Below are positions 1-10,607 of a DNA stretch of 64,000 nt, in pieces (the stretch's first letter is position 1; each line of letters opens with the position of its first letter). Source of the stretch: Aedes albopictus (lineage: Eukaryota; Arthropoda; Insecta; Diptera; Culicidae). The notes below the pieces were generated by a model that was not told the DNA's origin, ran no database searches, and worked only from the letters and a program-made list of their open reading frames with translations. The DNA lies in contig NC_085137.1 in assembly GCF_035046485.1 (NCBI RefSeq), forward strand, positions 458,175,004 to 458,239,003, written 5' to 3'. The position numbers and the translations under genes are program-made.

Positions 1-54
1 TGTTTTTGGGGTTTTTCGGCTTGGCAAAACTAGTGTCGTTCCCCCTGATTTTCA

Positions 55-1005
55 GTGATTTTTTCAAGATTCTTTTCTGATATTTCCCTAGATTTGGTGG
101 TCGTACCTCCAGAGATTAAAAGTTTACTTTTTATTCCTTCGGAAACGCTTGCTGGAATTTCTCCTGAAATTCTTGCTGGTATTTCTAGGAATTCGTCTAG
201 CGATGCATCTAGCAATTTCTTTAGGGGTTTTCCTAGGATTTTTTTTTAAATTTTCTCCATAATTTTCTCTTGGTATTCCTCCAGGCATTCCTGAAGGGAT
301 TCTTCCAGAAATTCTACCGTGGTTTGATCCAGGGATTTCTCCGGGGATCTGGGAATTTCTTTGTTAAAAAATCTCTTTGGATGCCTTCTGTTATTGCTCT
401 AGAAATCACTCGAACAAATTTTCCAAGAATTCCTCAGAGGTTTTCTCCAGGATTCTTTAATAGATTTCTCTACATGGTTTCTTCTATGGATTCCTCGGAA
501 GTTCATCTTGGGATTCCTCCAGGATTTTCTCTCAGTACTCCTCATGGCATTGTTGCAGGAATTCTGTTGTGATTTCATCTGGAACTCCTGCAGAGATTCT
601 GGAAATTCTTTTGGAATTAATTCTAGAATTTTTCACCGTAATTATTGCAAATTTCCACTGAAACCCCGCCAGATATTCCCGGAACTTTTTTACAGGAATT
701 TCTCGGATATTTTTTCAGGAATTTAGTCTGGAATCCTAACAGAGATTTCTTCAGCGAGTTCAATAGGATTTTCTCCAATTATTTCGGGATTTCCTACAGT
801 CATGCCTATAGGAATTTCTTCGAAGATTGCAATAGGTATACTTTCAAAAATTATTTATGGAGTTTCTTGTACAGGTTTCTACAAAAACTACTACACGAGT
901 TCCTGTAAGGTTTTGTCCTTTACTTCCTCGGATAATTTCACCAGGATTTTTTCCACAGATTCTTCCAGAAATTTCACCTGGAATATCAATCAGCAATTTC
1001 TTCAC
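55..1005. repeat. TTCC-rich degenerate minisatellite (GGAATT family)
   Basis: This stretch is a degenerate repeat built from alternating TTTCT/TTCCT and CCAGGAATT words, such as ATTCCTCCAGG and GGAATTTCT, recurring about every 11-12 and 23-24 bases. Open frames across it are rich in F, S, R and P in every register, as a short repeat would produce, so they are not genes. The same family, in this or the opposite orientation, recurs at about 6285-7505, 20720-21185 and 22740-25050. Confidence 0.7.
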
Positions 1006-1507
1006 TAGTTCCGCTTGGTTTTGTTTTAGAGATTTATACAGGGATTGCGCCTGTTCCGCTAAGGCTGCCATATTCGGTCTTCTGCAGACCACAATTACTA
1101 ACTAGGAGAAGGCTGTTTTCTAGTAGGGATGTCATGAGAACAAGAAGAAGTACCAGAAGTGAGCTGTCAATACATAGTTCTAAATGAAATTAACCAAAAA
1201 TTCGCTTCTTTGAACTTCTTTTTAAAATAATCCATTTGTTATTCAACCAGAAGTTTTCCTACAGAATTCTGCAGAAAAGATTAGGAAATTCTTGCTATTA
1301 ACCTTGTTAAAAATTCATCAATTGCTTCTAAAAAGTGAGGGGTGAGAACAAAGGTACATTCCCCTTGGGTGTCCTTCCCCTAGCAAGCGTCGCTGATAGC
1401 AATGGCATCATGACGAGGTGGGCAGTGTGATACTACCGCATTGAGGAATGGAGCTATGTGTGGCGGAGCAAGTTGCCTGAATCGCGAGGTCCCCTATCAT
1501 GCCAAGT
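1006..1507. other. No gene recognised; AT-rich spacer
   Basis: I see no convincing gene, RNA or transposon termini here. The sequence separates the minisatellite from the hAT-like element that begins at 1516. The short open frames in it have no recognisable domain. Confidence 0.4.
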
Positions 1508-1515
1508 GATTCTAC

Positions 1516-2226
1516 CACAGACAAACAGACATACTACTCAAATCGAATTCATCGCACGATTTAACCGTCATTTTGAAAATAAAGTGTGGTACGGACTGTG
1601 CTCACATGTGTCATGGTGGCGCTGCTGTGCCTACATCACCTCTCAATTTCGAAGAGAAATGAACGCGACGCCGTTCAATGTTTACATAAAATGACTCAAT
1701 CATGAACCTTCATTCATGTTTTATGAATAGCTGACGCCACGGGGGAGTCGTCACCTGCAAAAATGTTACATAGACGAGTGCACCGCCCGCTGAAAGTTCA
1801 CTCGGGCCACGAATTTTGACACCACAGCGGGGTCGACTCTCAACAACTTCTACCTAGCTGAAAATTTGTTTAATTTATTGCATCTAGTTTTCGCGATGAA
1901 GTTGCAAAAATATGGGCTAGTGCATTAACTATATGCATATGCATCACTTTAAATGTAAATTCATGTAAGAAATCAAAGAAAAATATTATCAGCGCATTTT
2001 GGTGATGCATCTCTGAGTAGAAGTTGTTGAGAGTCGACCTCGCTGTGCTGTTAAAAATTTTCAGGCTCAGTGAACTCAATGTTCATCGGTGCACTCGTCT
2101 ATCGAGCCGAGGGAAACAACACCTGCAAATGAATGCTTCGGATTGAGCATTATAGAGGGTGCTAGTGAGATGCCAAACGATGTTTCTGAAGCAATTTTCT
2201 TCTAAGTAATATGTCTGTTTGTCTGT
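1516..2226. mobile_element. hAT-like MITE with nested insertion (family CACAGAC)
   Basis: The left end reads CACAGACAAACAGACAT and the right end ATGTCTGTTTGTCTGT, an inverted pair. The flanks carry a perfect 8-bp duplication, GATTCTAC (1508-1515 and 2227-2234), which is the duplication size of hAT-type elements. The interior matches, in inverse orientation, two other copies at 28938-29307 and 60053-60393, including the stretch with TGAATGAAGGTTCATGA. This copy is about twice as long because a 331-bp element sits inside it at 1771-2101. There is no coding capacity, so it must have been moved by an autonomous relative. Confidence 0.8.
1771..2101. mobile_element. MITE3: TA-flanked palindromic element nested in the hAT-like MITE
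   Basis: The termini are TAGACGAGTGCACCG and CGGTGCACTCGTCTA. Subterminal blocks GTCGACTCTCAACAACTTC and its inverse give a long imperfect palindrome around an AT-rich core. A second 331-bp copy in the opposite orientation lies at 47535-47865. The uninterrupted host sequence, GTTACATCGAGCC, is readable as its complement at about 29057-29069, so the insertion point is known to the base. Confidence 0.75.
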
Positions 2227-2234
2227 GATTCTAC

Positions 2235-2829
2235 TGTAGTTTGCTAAGATGGATGGGATCGAATTGTTCCGGTGAGTTACGCAATATTCACAAAAAGCTG
2301 TATCATCAGTCATTACCTTGCAGTAAGAATACGACCATCTGCCACAAGCGGTTTTACTGCGATGATTGGATCGAAAGATGTTGTTTCTTCAGTTGTTTCC
2401 TTGCCAAATATTTGACCCTGTGTACTTCGGGCCTTACTCGTCTAATGCTGTTCCAGTGAGCGCCGAGCAAAACAAGGAACGACGACTGAATCAATGCTCA
2501 AAGCGAACGAAGCAATAATAAATGATTGTTTACATTCTAGAGTCGGGTATGCATTTGGTTCGAAAAGTTCATCCAGCGTTTATCGGAAGGATTCAACACT
2601 GGCATGCTGGTTTTTTTCACTCTCGCTTTGCTTCTTTTCAGAAGGCTTGAGGAAGTGGATGAATTAGGATGAACTTGACATTGAGAAAGAGTAGATTTTT
2701 CATGATAAATCGGCATTTTTTGCCAGTTCTTGACAGAAAATTCTATGGTCACTCACATCGGGCTGACGGTGACGTCCTGCACTCAAAAGAGAAAACTAAC
2801 CACGCTTGCTTGGCGACTAGCCACACTCA
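2235..2829. other. No gene recognised
   Basis: Apparently unique sequence with short overlapping open frames on both strands. A 72-residue frame at 2241-2459 (+) is Cys-rich but has no recognisable domain, and no convincing flanking splice signals were found. I call nothing here. Confidence 0.35.
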
Positions 2830-3244
2830 TGGACTGATGAACCGAATTCAGTTGGTCCGAGGATTTTGACACTAGAGTAGGGTAGTTTCCAAACAGAATT
2901 TGACGATTCTGATTGGAAATGACCCCGCTCTGGTGTCAAAATTCTCAGATCGAGTGAATTCGTTTCGCCAATGGATAGGTTCATTCTGATTGGAATCGGC
3001 CCCGCTCTAGTGTCAAAGTTCTTGGACCGATTGAATTTGGTTCATTGATGAATGAACCCATGGACTTATCCACCGATGAACCGAATTCATCGCGGTCCGA
3101 GAATTTTGACACTAGAGCGGGGCTTTTCCAACCAGAATTGCACGATTTACAATCAGAATTTATCGATTCTGATTGCGAATGGCTCCGCTCTAGTGTCAAA
3201 ATTCTCGGATCGCGATGAATTCGGTTCATCGATGCACTCGTCTA
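2830..3244. mobile_element. MITE1 cluster, left part: two units and one half unit
   Basis: Three related segments lie in a row: a diverged unit (2830-2983), a half unit (about 2984-3060) and a unit starting TGGACTTATCCACCG at 3061. The last one ends not with the MITE1 terminus but with the MITE3 terminus GTGCACTCGTCTA at about 3244. Each full unit is a near-palindrome with the block GAATTTTGACACTAGAGCGG and its inverse flanking a CAGAATTG/CAATTCTG centre. Confidence 0.7.
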
Positions 3245-3392
3245 TAGGCCGGAGGGCTAGGAGAACTGGTTCACCTAGTGTGAATGAAAATGAAGCATCT
3301 GTCACTTTTACATTCTTTTATATGAAAAATCTTGGAAATCTACGTCTTCTCTTTGTTGAATTCATCCAAATTCATCCAACTCCTCTAGCCTA
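3245..3392. mobile_element. MITE2: GGCTAG…CTAGCC element
   Basis: The element runs from GGGCTAGGAGAACTGGTTC to CTCCTCTAGCC and has an internal ATGAAGCATCTGTCACTTTT block. Related copies lie at 48142-48268, 50210-50425 and about 53400-53637, with a fragment at 47248-47285. At its right edge, TA joins directly to a MITE1 unit, as in the copies at 50425 and 53637. Confidence 0.6.
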
Positions 3393-3555
3393 TGGACCTA
3401 TCCACCGATGAACCGAATCCATCGTGGCCCGAGAATTTCGACACTAGAGTGAGGTCTTTCCAATTAGAATTGAACGATTCTTATTGGGAATGGCCCCGCT
3501 CTAGTGTCAAAATTCTTGGACCGCGATGAATTGGGTTCATCGGTGGATAAGTCCA
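3393..3555. mobile_element. MITE1 unit, 163 bp, flanked by TA
   Basis: A near-perfect palindrome beginning TGGACCTATCCACCGATG and ending CATCGGTGGATAAGTCCA, with TA immediately outside each end. The 163-bp length matches the unit at 53638-53800. A TA duplication is the mark of Tc1/mariner-type insertion, but the ends do not let me name a family. Confidence 0.7.
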
Positions 3556-3611
3556 TACTGCATGAAGAATTTTCTACTTAAACTCTACAGCAGAGCCATC
3601 CATTATTGACT

Positions 3612-3968
3612 TTCAATTGGGGTTTTAAATTAAGAAAAATGTATCGATTTTTTGATTTTATACAAAAGAGCACCTTTTTCTGAGCCACTATGATTTTTTG
3701 CAGATTTTTAGAACGTTATTTTGGTACCTAAAATCAATTTCAAAGAGATTTTTCAAAATCACTTTTTGACAGATGGGTAACTGTTTGACAGCTCCACCCA
3801 GTACAAAATGGGACGAGGGGTGATTCGACAAATCGCTCCCATACAAACTTCAAATTGATTTTTAAACAGGTTCCCGGGCACCAAAATTCATGAAAATTTG
3901 GATTTCGGCTCAGTTTGGCATGCAGATTCAGAATATGGAATTATCTCAACACCGCTAAAGAAGCCAAT
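3612..3968. repeat. Dispersed repeat R (uninterrupted copy)
   Basis: This block, which includes GGATTTCGGCTCAGTTTG and CATACAAACTTCAAATTG, is present again in inverse orientation at the right end of the window. There it is split into 61547-61681 and 63807-64000 by a 2.1-kb insertion. Its edges are marked by CAATTGG on one side and CCAATT on the other, which may be short inverted termini. It has no coding potential. Confidence 0.65.
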
Positions 3969-3990
3969 TATCTAAAACTTATGTAAACTT

Positions 3991-5640
3991 ATACGACCCG
4001 TGAATTTCGTTTCTTCAGATTGGAAAATCCAGAGAAAAACATGAACCTTGCAACAGTATCAAATTTTCGATCGGTTATATCTGGTTTGATTTGATGAATG
4101 CATCTCCCATCCCAAATGCAACGATGCTAATACCGACCTTCGCATTCATATGCCTTCATTAGGAAAAACCCTCACCAGCAAGATATGAATTTTGATTTGT
4201 GCCACTACTGTTGTGATTCCTATCGCCTCTAAAACAACCGCAGAAAACACTCCAAAAACTAGTTTCCCACCGACACCGACCGTGAAAACTGTGATCGTGT
4301 TTCGTGCGGTGACATTGAGCGCGGCGGAACATTTCCGTTTCGGTTCCCAGCATCATCGTACGCCTCGAATCTCAAATCAAACTGCAATACCACGACCACC
4401 CTATCATGGACGTTCGTTTTGCGTCACTTTTGTCATTGATTGAAGAAGACGCGCGATGACTGGTTCGGCGCTGCGCATCGTCAACGAAAAATGGGAAATT
4501 GCACGCACTGCGTATCAAATTCAACGCCTACTTTGTTGCGTGACCCTGTAATTATCAACACTTGTCAATCGATATTGGTGGTCGCGCATCGGATGACATC
4601 GCATTTCTGCTGCGGCCGTTGTTGGGCCGAAAGTGGAATGTTGCGTTTCTGATTGTGCGTTATCATCGCGATGCGATCGTCGTCGCTGTCAGGGTTTTTT
4701 TTCGGACAAGTTCCCGAAATAGCCGAAATATTTTTATACGCCGGCGCCTACTTACTTACTGCTACAATGTAGGAGATGTAAGTCATCATCATCCATCGAC
4801 CACTGTGCGTGCGTAGATATGTACAAAATATGGTTGATGTACGAGACCTTCGCAAGCTGACAGCGCCAGCGCAGCGGCACCGTGATAACGAGAAGGGGAG
4901 AAAGAACCGCAATATCGTTTCGCCGCGCGCTACTTTTTCGCTTGATAAGAAGCGAGCGAAGTGTTTTGTTTACGCGCGCGCTTCGCGCACACAGTACCAT
5001 GAAGTGAATGAAATTGAAAACGAACAAGAAGTAGCGGAAGAAGAGCCAGCGAAAGTCATTGTCAATTTCACTCTCATCATCATCTAGCAGTAGGCCGCTT
5101 CCGATCTCCAATGTGATGATACGTACGTGCGAGATGAAGTTGAGGAATCTGGATGAGGGAAGCTGAACAAGCCGACCGCGGTATCGCGGGGCGGTTCTTC
5201 GATTTCGATGATGTGAGAAAGAGAGGAGCGTCACCGATTGATTAGAGTGCGCGATTTTCGCGCACTTTCAGTAATGACCGCAAAAATGAGCCCACATTCG
5301 CCGCGATGGAGGTCGATCAATCGATCGACCGATCGATTTCGATCGGGGAGTACCTATAACATGCCTACTTTTACGCCCATTTTCCACACTTGGACGTGCG
5401 GCGCGGTTCGTACCTGGGAATTGAGCCGTTTCACTATGCAGTTGCAATACAGTGAGAAGCAAAAGGTAAACAAGCATCCCGCTCGAGTTGAACTTCCATT
5501 ATCACTGGTGACGAATGCGTTTCTGCGCGGTTGGAATTGGTTTGGCAACAAGGTTGATCAACGGTTCGAGTCGCCTGTTAAACGCGTGTTAGGTACGGTA
5601 AACAGAGCAGAGCTTTTGACAACCGAATGACACTTTGATT
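3991..5640. other. CpG-rich unique DNA, no gene assigned
   Basis: GC content and CpG rise from about 4150 to 5600, and overlapping open frames exist on both strands (for example 4752-5234 minus and 5238-5630 plus). None shows a recognisable domain, good start context or clear splice signals. The GATCGATCGACCGATCGAT tract near 5315-5335 is low-complexity. Such islands in Aedes often mark promoters or conserved regulatory DNA of long-intron genes, but nothing here proves that. Confidence 0.4.
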
Positions 5641-6040
5641 GTGGCATCTGTCAGAACGTTAGCGACAAATGTGACAATCTTGTAGATCGTAGTAATACTG
5701 CTTTTCAGCCGATCTCAGGAAGATAGCGCTTCAATGGAGTGACAGTAACATACTTGGCGACGTCACTCCAAACGTTTTTACTTCACATCTGTTTGTTTAC
5801 TTATTATGCATCTCTGGTACCTTGCAAGTATTGATGATGACAAGAACAATGATCAAAGTAGTCGATTCTATCATTTTCCAGGATTCTTCCAAGAGATGGC
5901 TGTAGGCATCTATAGGCCACTGTATGAAATTCTCTCCATCTCTTTCACTCAGAAATTTTGTAAATAACAAGGTCAAGAAACTTCAAAATGCCATACAAAT
6001 TCCAAACAATGCAGTGGCCTATGTATGTGTAGACTAGACT

Positions 6041-6173
6041 AGACCATTCGACAATTCTCATGTCATTCTGACAGGTCTAACTTGAATAAGACAACGCCCA
6101 TGCTGATTGTCTCTTTCTCATTCTTGTTAGTACATTATCTTTCATAATGACCTGAGAATTGTCAAAGTCGTCC
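6041..6173. mobile_element. Short inverted-repeat element (GACAATTCTCA ends)
   Basis: The left side reads CGACAATTCTCATGTCATT and the right side, inverted, GACAATTCTCAGGTCATT. This gives about 20 bp of inverted repeat around a 90-bp core. No clear target duplication was found, so the outer edges are approximate. Confidence 0.45.
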
Positions 6174-6284
6174 ATCTTGAAACAAAGAATTAATCAGTAT
6201 CAATTTTAAATTAGAAGAGATTTTGAAATGGTCCTATACAAGAGTTACCTCGTTTGACTTTTTCGACTTCTATTTCACCGCTAT

Positions 6285-7505
6285 CGAGGGAGAAACCCCG
6301 GGACTATTCCCAGAGGGAATTTCTGGAGGAACCCTTGAAAAAATCCAGAAAGAATCTCGGCAAAAAGAATCCTTGAAGAAATTCCGGGAGCAATCCATAC
6401 ATCCTGGAATAATCGCTGAAAAAATCCCAGGAGGAGTCCCTGAGTTATCCTTGAGGAATCCCAGGTGAAGTCTAGGGCGGAATCCTGAAAGAATTCTGGA
6501 AGAAATCATTAAAAGAATCTCGAAAGGATTCTCTGAAGGAATCTCGAGATAAAACCCTTAGGAATCTTGGGAAAGGTCAGTGATGGCATCACGAGAGTAA
6601 TCTATACGAGAATCACTGAAAAAATATAGGAAAAATCTCCGAAGGAATCCCTTAATGAATCTCGGTTGGGTTTACTGACAGAAATCCCTAAAGGCATCGC
6701 GGGGGAATTCTTGAAACTTTCTAATTCCCAAGAAGAATCAATGAAAGATCCTCTAAAGGAATTTTGAGAGAAATCGATGAATAAGTCCCGGGAGAAATCG
6801 CAGAAGGAATCCCGGGAGAAAACCCCGGATGTATTCTGAAGGAATCCCTGAAAGAATCACTAGAAGAATCTTGGAGAAAACCTTGCACAAAGAAGTACCT
6901 GTGAATATCTTGGAGGAATCCCTGAGAAACCTCTAAACCTCTAAAACCCTAAAGTAATCCCTGAAGGAACTACTAAAGAAATTCTTAAATGAATCTTTGA
7001 TGGACTTGATGTAGGAATCCCAGGCGATCAAAAGTTAGCCTTGCTAGAACCTCTGAATAAATCACGAGAAAAATCTCTAAAGGAAACCTGGGGAAAAAAC
7101 CTAGGGTATCCCAGAAGGAACCGTGAGAGAATTTTCGGGTAAAATCAATGATAGAGTCCCTGATAGAATGCCGGAAAATATCTCGGAACCCTAAATCAAC
7201 CAGAAGCAATCAAAGAAATATTCCCGGTTGGAGTTCCTGAGGAATCCTTGAACTCTTGACAGAGACGAGACTCCTGTATGAGTCTCTGAAGTAATCCCTA
7301 TAGAATCCAATTCCAAGAAAAATCCGGAGATGGATCCCAGGGAAAATTCCGTGAGAAAGTCAATGAAGGAATCTCGGAAGATATCTCTGCAGCAATCCTT
7401 GAGCAAATCCAGGGCTATTTCTGAAGGAATCCCTAAACGATTTTCGAAAGTAATGCCTGTAAGAATGCCGGAAAAAAATCCTTGAAAGAATCTTGGAAGG
7501 ATCCC
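6285..7505. repeat. GGAATCCC-type minisatellite
   Basis: Degenerate repeat of words such as GGAATCCCTGAAAGAATC and GGAGAAATC, with many local spacings near 11-12 or 23 bases. It is the same family as 55-1005 in the opposite orientation. Every open frame across it is compositionally biased and is not considered coding. Confidence 0.65.
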
Positions 7506-7510
7506 GAAAG

Positions 7511-7826
7511 GGAACAAACCATGTGCGATAGTGGGATCGAGTTCAGTTCATTGCCTTCTGGGGCGGACATGGTCAAAAAGCTCCGTAGCTTGGAGGAAAG
7601 AAGTGCTCGTCTAGCGAATTGGGAGTCCGTGAACAAAGTGTTAATGAACAAATTAGGATTTGAATTGCGGAAAAAAATCCAAGTGCTCCGATGAGAATCG
7701 AACCCACGACTACAAATTCGATAGACTGGCGCTTCTTTCCTCCAAGCTACGGAACCATTTCACCATCTACTTTCCCTGAAGGCATAGAACTGAACTCTAT
7801 TCTACTTTTGCACATGGTCCTTTTCA
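7511..7826. mobile_element. Palindromic element made of two facing tRNA-like units
   Basis: The left arm (about 7516-7620) and the right arm (about 7720-7822) are inverted copies sharing CCATGTGC, GAGTTCAGTTC and CCGTAGCTTGGAGGAAAGAAG. The right arm read on the minus strand continues into GTCGTGGGTTCGATTCTCATCGG... and so has a good RNA polymerase III B-box (GGTTCGATTC); TAGCTTGGAGG is A-box-like. The structure could be a head-to-head SINE dimer or a MITE that acquired a tRNA-like sequence. Confidence 0.5.
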
Positions 7827-8709
7827 CAATCCATATCTGCTTCAGATGGACATCTACAACACGTCTCTGTTTTGTGCAATGTGCATGTATATCAGAGCGC
7901 GGAGAGGAATTGGCTTAGTTAGCCTAAGCAAAAATCGACAAATTTATTCTATTTCTTCGTGCTTCGTCCCATATGTTATCAAAACAATGTCATAAATTTT
8001 GCAGTCCCGCGCGAGGAACGAAGGCTATTGGGGTTAGCAAACAAGTATGTAGGTACATGTACTCCAGTAACATCTAGGTCACAGTCCCTTGCGAACACTC
8101 TAATACTTACATAGGGAGGGGGATCATCCGTGTTGATGGATGTTTGTGTAGGTCGGCAGCACCCAACTATCATCGCTCGTAAATATGTAATCATGACCCG
8201 ATTGAAAAGTGTTCCACGGGAATCGCCGTGTTATCAATCGAGTTAGATTAGTCAGCAATCTAGCTTACCTTAGTGGTATTTTGTACTGATTGTACAAGAG
8301 GGGTTTTCTAATGGAACACGCTCGATGTTGCTTTGATTTATGGGTTAGAAACTAATTGTGAATTTTGCTTTGTGATCTTAGCGCTCCAGGCTGGCTCCAA
8401 AATTCTACATTTTATGTCGATTTAGCTCAAAGGCTACCGCTTCTGGTCCGTTTAAAGAAAGTTTTGGATTCAATTCTTTCCTTCTTTTTTTCTACATGCA
8501 CAACCCATGTGTATTAGAATACAACCATCGCTAGAACCAGAAACGGGTTTAAAAATCTGTTTCCGAACCTACCAAACTTCGCAGTGTAGTAATAAAACTG
8601 TCATGTTACGCCTACAAATCGGCAATCGGCGAATTGTACCGCATCATCATCACAGTAAGGGTGGTAAAGTATCTTTAATAAACTAATAATAATAATAATC
8701 ACAGTAAGG
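7827..8709. other. No gene recognised
   Basis: AT-rich DNA with no supported coding region and no clear terminal repeats. A short ATAAT microsatellite-like run lies at about 8683-8698. Confidence 0.4.
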
Positions 8710-9158
8710 GTACGGCCAGAGTGGACGCGTCACGCGACGCGGCGCGGATTTCCCATACGATACGATTTGGCAGTTCCTTATTATTGATTGTTATTCCTTT
8801 GAGGGTAGTACGCACCTGATAAGTACTGTGGAAAAAGATAGGCCAAGGAACGGTCAAGAAATGATTTCGCTGTTAAAATTTCTTGAGTGGTCCGCAGCTG
8901 GGAAGAAATGAAAATTGTGTAACGCTCGTAACGCCTGCTGGGCAAATCAAATGGAGCTGTCACTTTTCCTTGCGGAAAAATATTCCGTTCAATTATTCCT
9001 CAAGGAAAAGTGACATTTATTCCTATACTAATCAGTTGTCAAAATTATTTTGGTAATTAGAGGGATTTTTTCTGGAGTGCTTTTCTTACCAGGTGCGTAC
9101 TAGACTTTGCGTGCAAATTTCCGCGCCGCGTCGCGTTGCGCGTCCACTCTGGCCGGTA
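8710..9158. mobile_element. MITE with GTACGGCCAGAGTGG ends, outermost of three nested palindromes
   Basis: The ends GTAC(C)GGCCAGAGTGGACGCG, followed by a CGACGCGGCGCGGA block, are inverted copies at 8710-8750 and about 9116-9158. The CpG-rich ends contrast with the AT-rich interior. A second inverted-repeat element lies inside at 8816-9102, and a third hairpin lies inside that. Confidence 0.7.
8816..9102. mobile_element. Inner MITE, TAGTACGCACCTG ends
   Basis: TAGTACGCACCTGATAAG at the left pairs with CTTACCAGGTGCGTACTA at the right. It contains a 15-bp perfect hairpin stem, TGTCACTTTTCCTTG (8958-8972), with its inverse at 9001-9015. It is entirely inside the 8710-9158 element and so is the younger insertion. 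Confidence 0.65.
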
Positions 9159-9160
9159 CC

Positions 9161-9550
9161 TACACTCAGCGAAAAAAACTAGCGAAATTCATCGAAATAC
9201 CTTATGAAAATTTGCTATAACTAATTCTTATGGATGCCATAAGAATACCTTATGAAAATTGGTCGTGCTTGCTATGACAAATTTCATAAGATAGACTTAT
9301 GAAAAGAACAAAAAAATCTTAAAATGATGCAGACTGGATTCGATCCATGAACGTCGGGATCACCAAGCCCGTGTTTTATCCACACGGCTGCCGACGCTTG
9401 AGAATATCATGTTGCTAAACATCAATAAAAGCCAAGCTGTGAGACGATTTTTCGTCATAGAGTGAATTCATCCGAATCATTATGAATTATTTAAAGGCCG
9501 TTTCATAAGTTGGGCTTTATGGAAATCTTAAGGTTATTTGGCTGAGTGTA
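9161..9550. mobile_element. MITE with TACACTCAGC ends and a tRNA-like core
   Basis: TACACTCAGCGAAA at 9161 pairs with TTTGGCTGAGTGTA ending at 9550, and TA at each edge suggests a TA target duplication. Several copies of CTTATGAAAA and its inverse are subterminal. The middle (about 9340-9410), read on the minus strand, contains GGCAGCCGTGTGG and GGATCGAATCC, which resemble RNA polymerase III A and B boxes. No foldable intact tRNA gene is evident. Confidence 0.65.
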
Positions 9551-10425
9551 ATCTAACACACAATCCATCATGTTCCGTATGTATACCAATCGGCAATCCA
9601 CGCAGCAAAGGTAAACCTCTGCCAAACAGCAATGTTTCAAATAATTGAATGAATATGTGCAAACGTAAAGGGCAAGCGGTTGCTTGCTTCCTCACTTCTT
9701 CCTTCAGCGCAGTTTCGAGTTCGAAAGGAATCGCTCAAGAAACTTCTTGAGTGATTCCTGGCAGAAACTTTCATCGGTGACTGCCATTTGAACTGTCATT
9801 ACTTTGCTACTGCGTACTGCGATCGAAGAAAAACCGGTTTCTTGAGCGATTCAGACAAGGAATTTCCCATGCATCAAGATAGGCTGAGAAATTGCTTCTG
9901 AACTGCAAACAGTGCTTTCCTCAATCGCTACATGCGAGTGAACTCAAAGGCTCAAAGTTCGAGTACTCGGTACGTAATTTACTCGGTCCGAGTATGGGGC
10001 CGTTTCTTATCAGACGATTTTGATTGGAAATTACTCCGCTCTTGTGTCAAATTCTCGGACCGAGTGAATTAAGTCCATCTAGGTTACCATGGAAATGAGT
10101 TTTAAATGTCAAGTCAGTGAACTGTATTCATTAGAAGTATTGACATAAGTATAATGAGCTGAAGATGAACAAACTAGCGTTAGCTATCATTTTTTGTTTG
10201 TTTGCGGCAAAATTCAATATAGATTTGAAACTCGAAATTGAACTAAAGGACTTATAATACTGAACACTGAAAACAGTACATCACAAATAGGATTGATTAT
10301 CAGCTTATCGATATCGTAAAAGTTAGTCAGTAGGTCAGTAGTGAGTTACTACGGGTTGTCAAGCGGCATACGGATCGGGATGAACAAAGCCAGATATACC
10401 ACAAGCACCACCGGCAATTATATTC
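9551..10425. other. Spacer with a MITE1 half unit
   Basis: Mostly sequence without recognised genes. At about 10011-10092 there is a half MITE1 unit (CGCTCTTGTGTCAAATTCTC…AAGTCCA) lacking its partner arm. The copia element inserted just to the right. Confidence 0.5.
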
Positions 10426-10430
10426 AAAAC
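10426..10430. repeat. Target site duplication AAAAC (left)
   Basis: AAAAC immediately precedes the left LTR and is repeated exactly at 14578-14582. A 5-bp duplication is the usual size for Ty1/copia integration and fixes the element's borders. Confidence 0.85.
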
Positions 10431-10607
10431 TGAAGAGGTTCGGTCTTTCCGGAACTCAGAAAAGAACACGCGAGTAACGAACAGGAACAAATTGATTTAT
10501 TGAAAAACTACAGGTACACGTCTACACTTCAGGAGGGCTTGTTTAGGTATGATCAATACGTTGCTAACGATCGCTTACGCGCTTGATCAAAGGCATCTTC
10601 GATTACA
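10431..10607 (-). repeat. 3' LTR of the copia element
   Basis: This 177-bp repeat is the downstream LTR for the minus-strand element. It shows no difference from 14401-14577 by eye. A polyadenylation signal AATAAA lies on the minus strand at 10496-10501. The gag-pol reading frame upstream ends in a TAA formed by the first bases of this LTR. Confidence 0.95.

Noticed and set aside
4752..5234. 160-codon minus-strand open frame
   Set aside because: It lies in CpG-rich DNA with equally long open frames on the other strand. It has no recognisable domain, no homology I can recall and no supporting splice or promoter signals.
7482..7694. 70-codon open frame starting MKESWKDPEREQ
   Set aside because: It runs from the minisatellite into the tRNA-like palindrome, and its sequence follows the repeat, so it is an accident.
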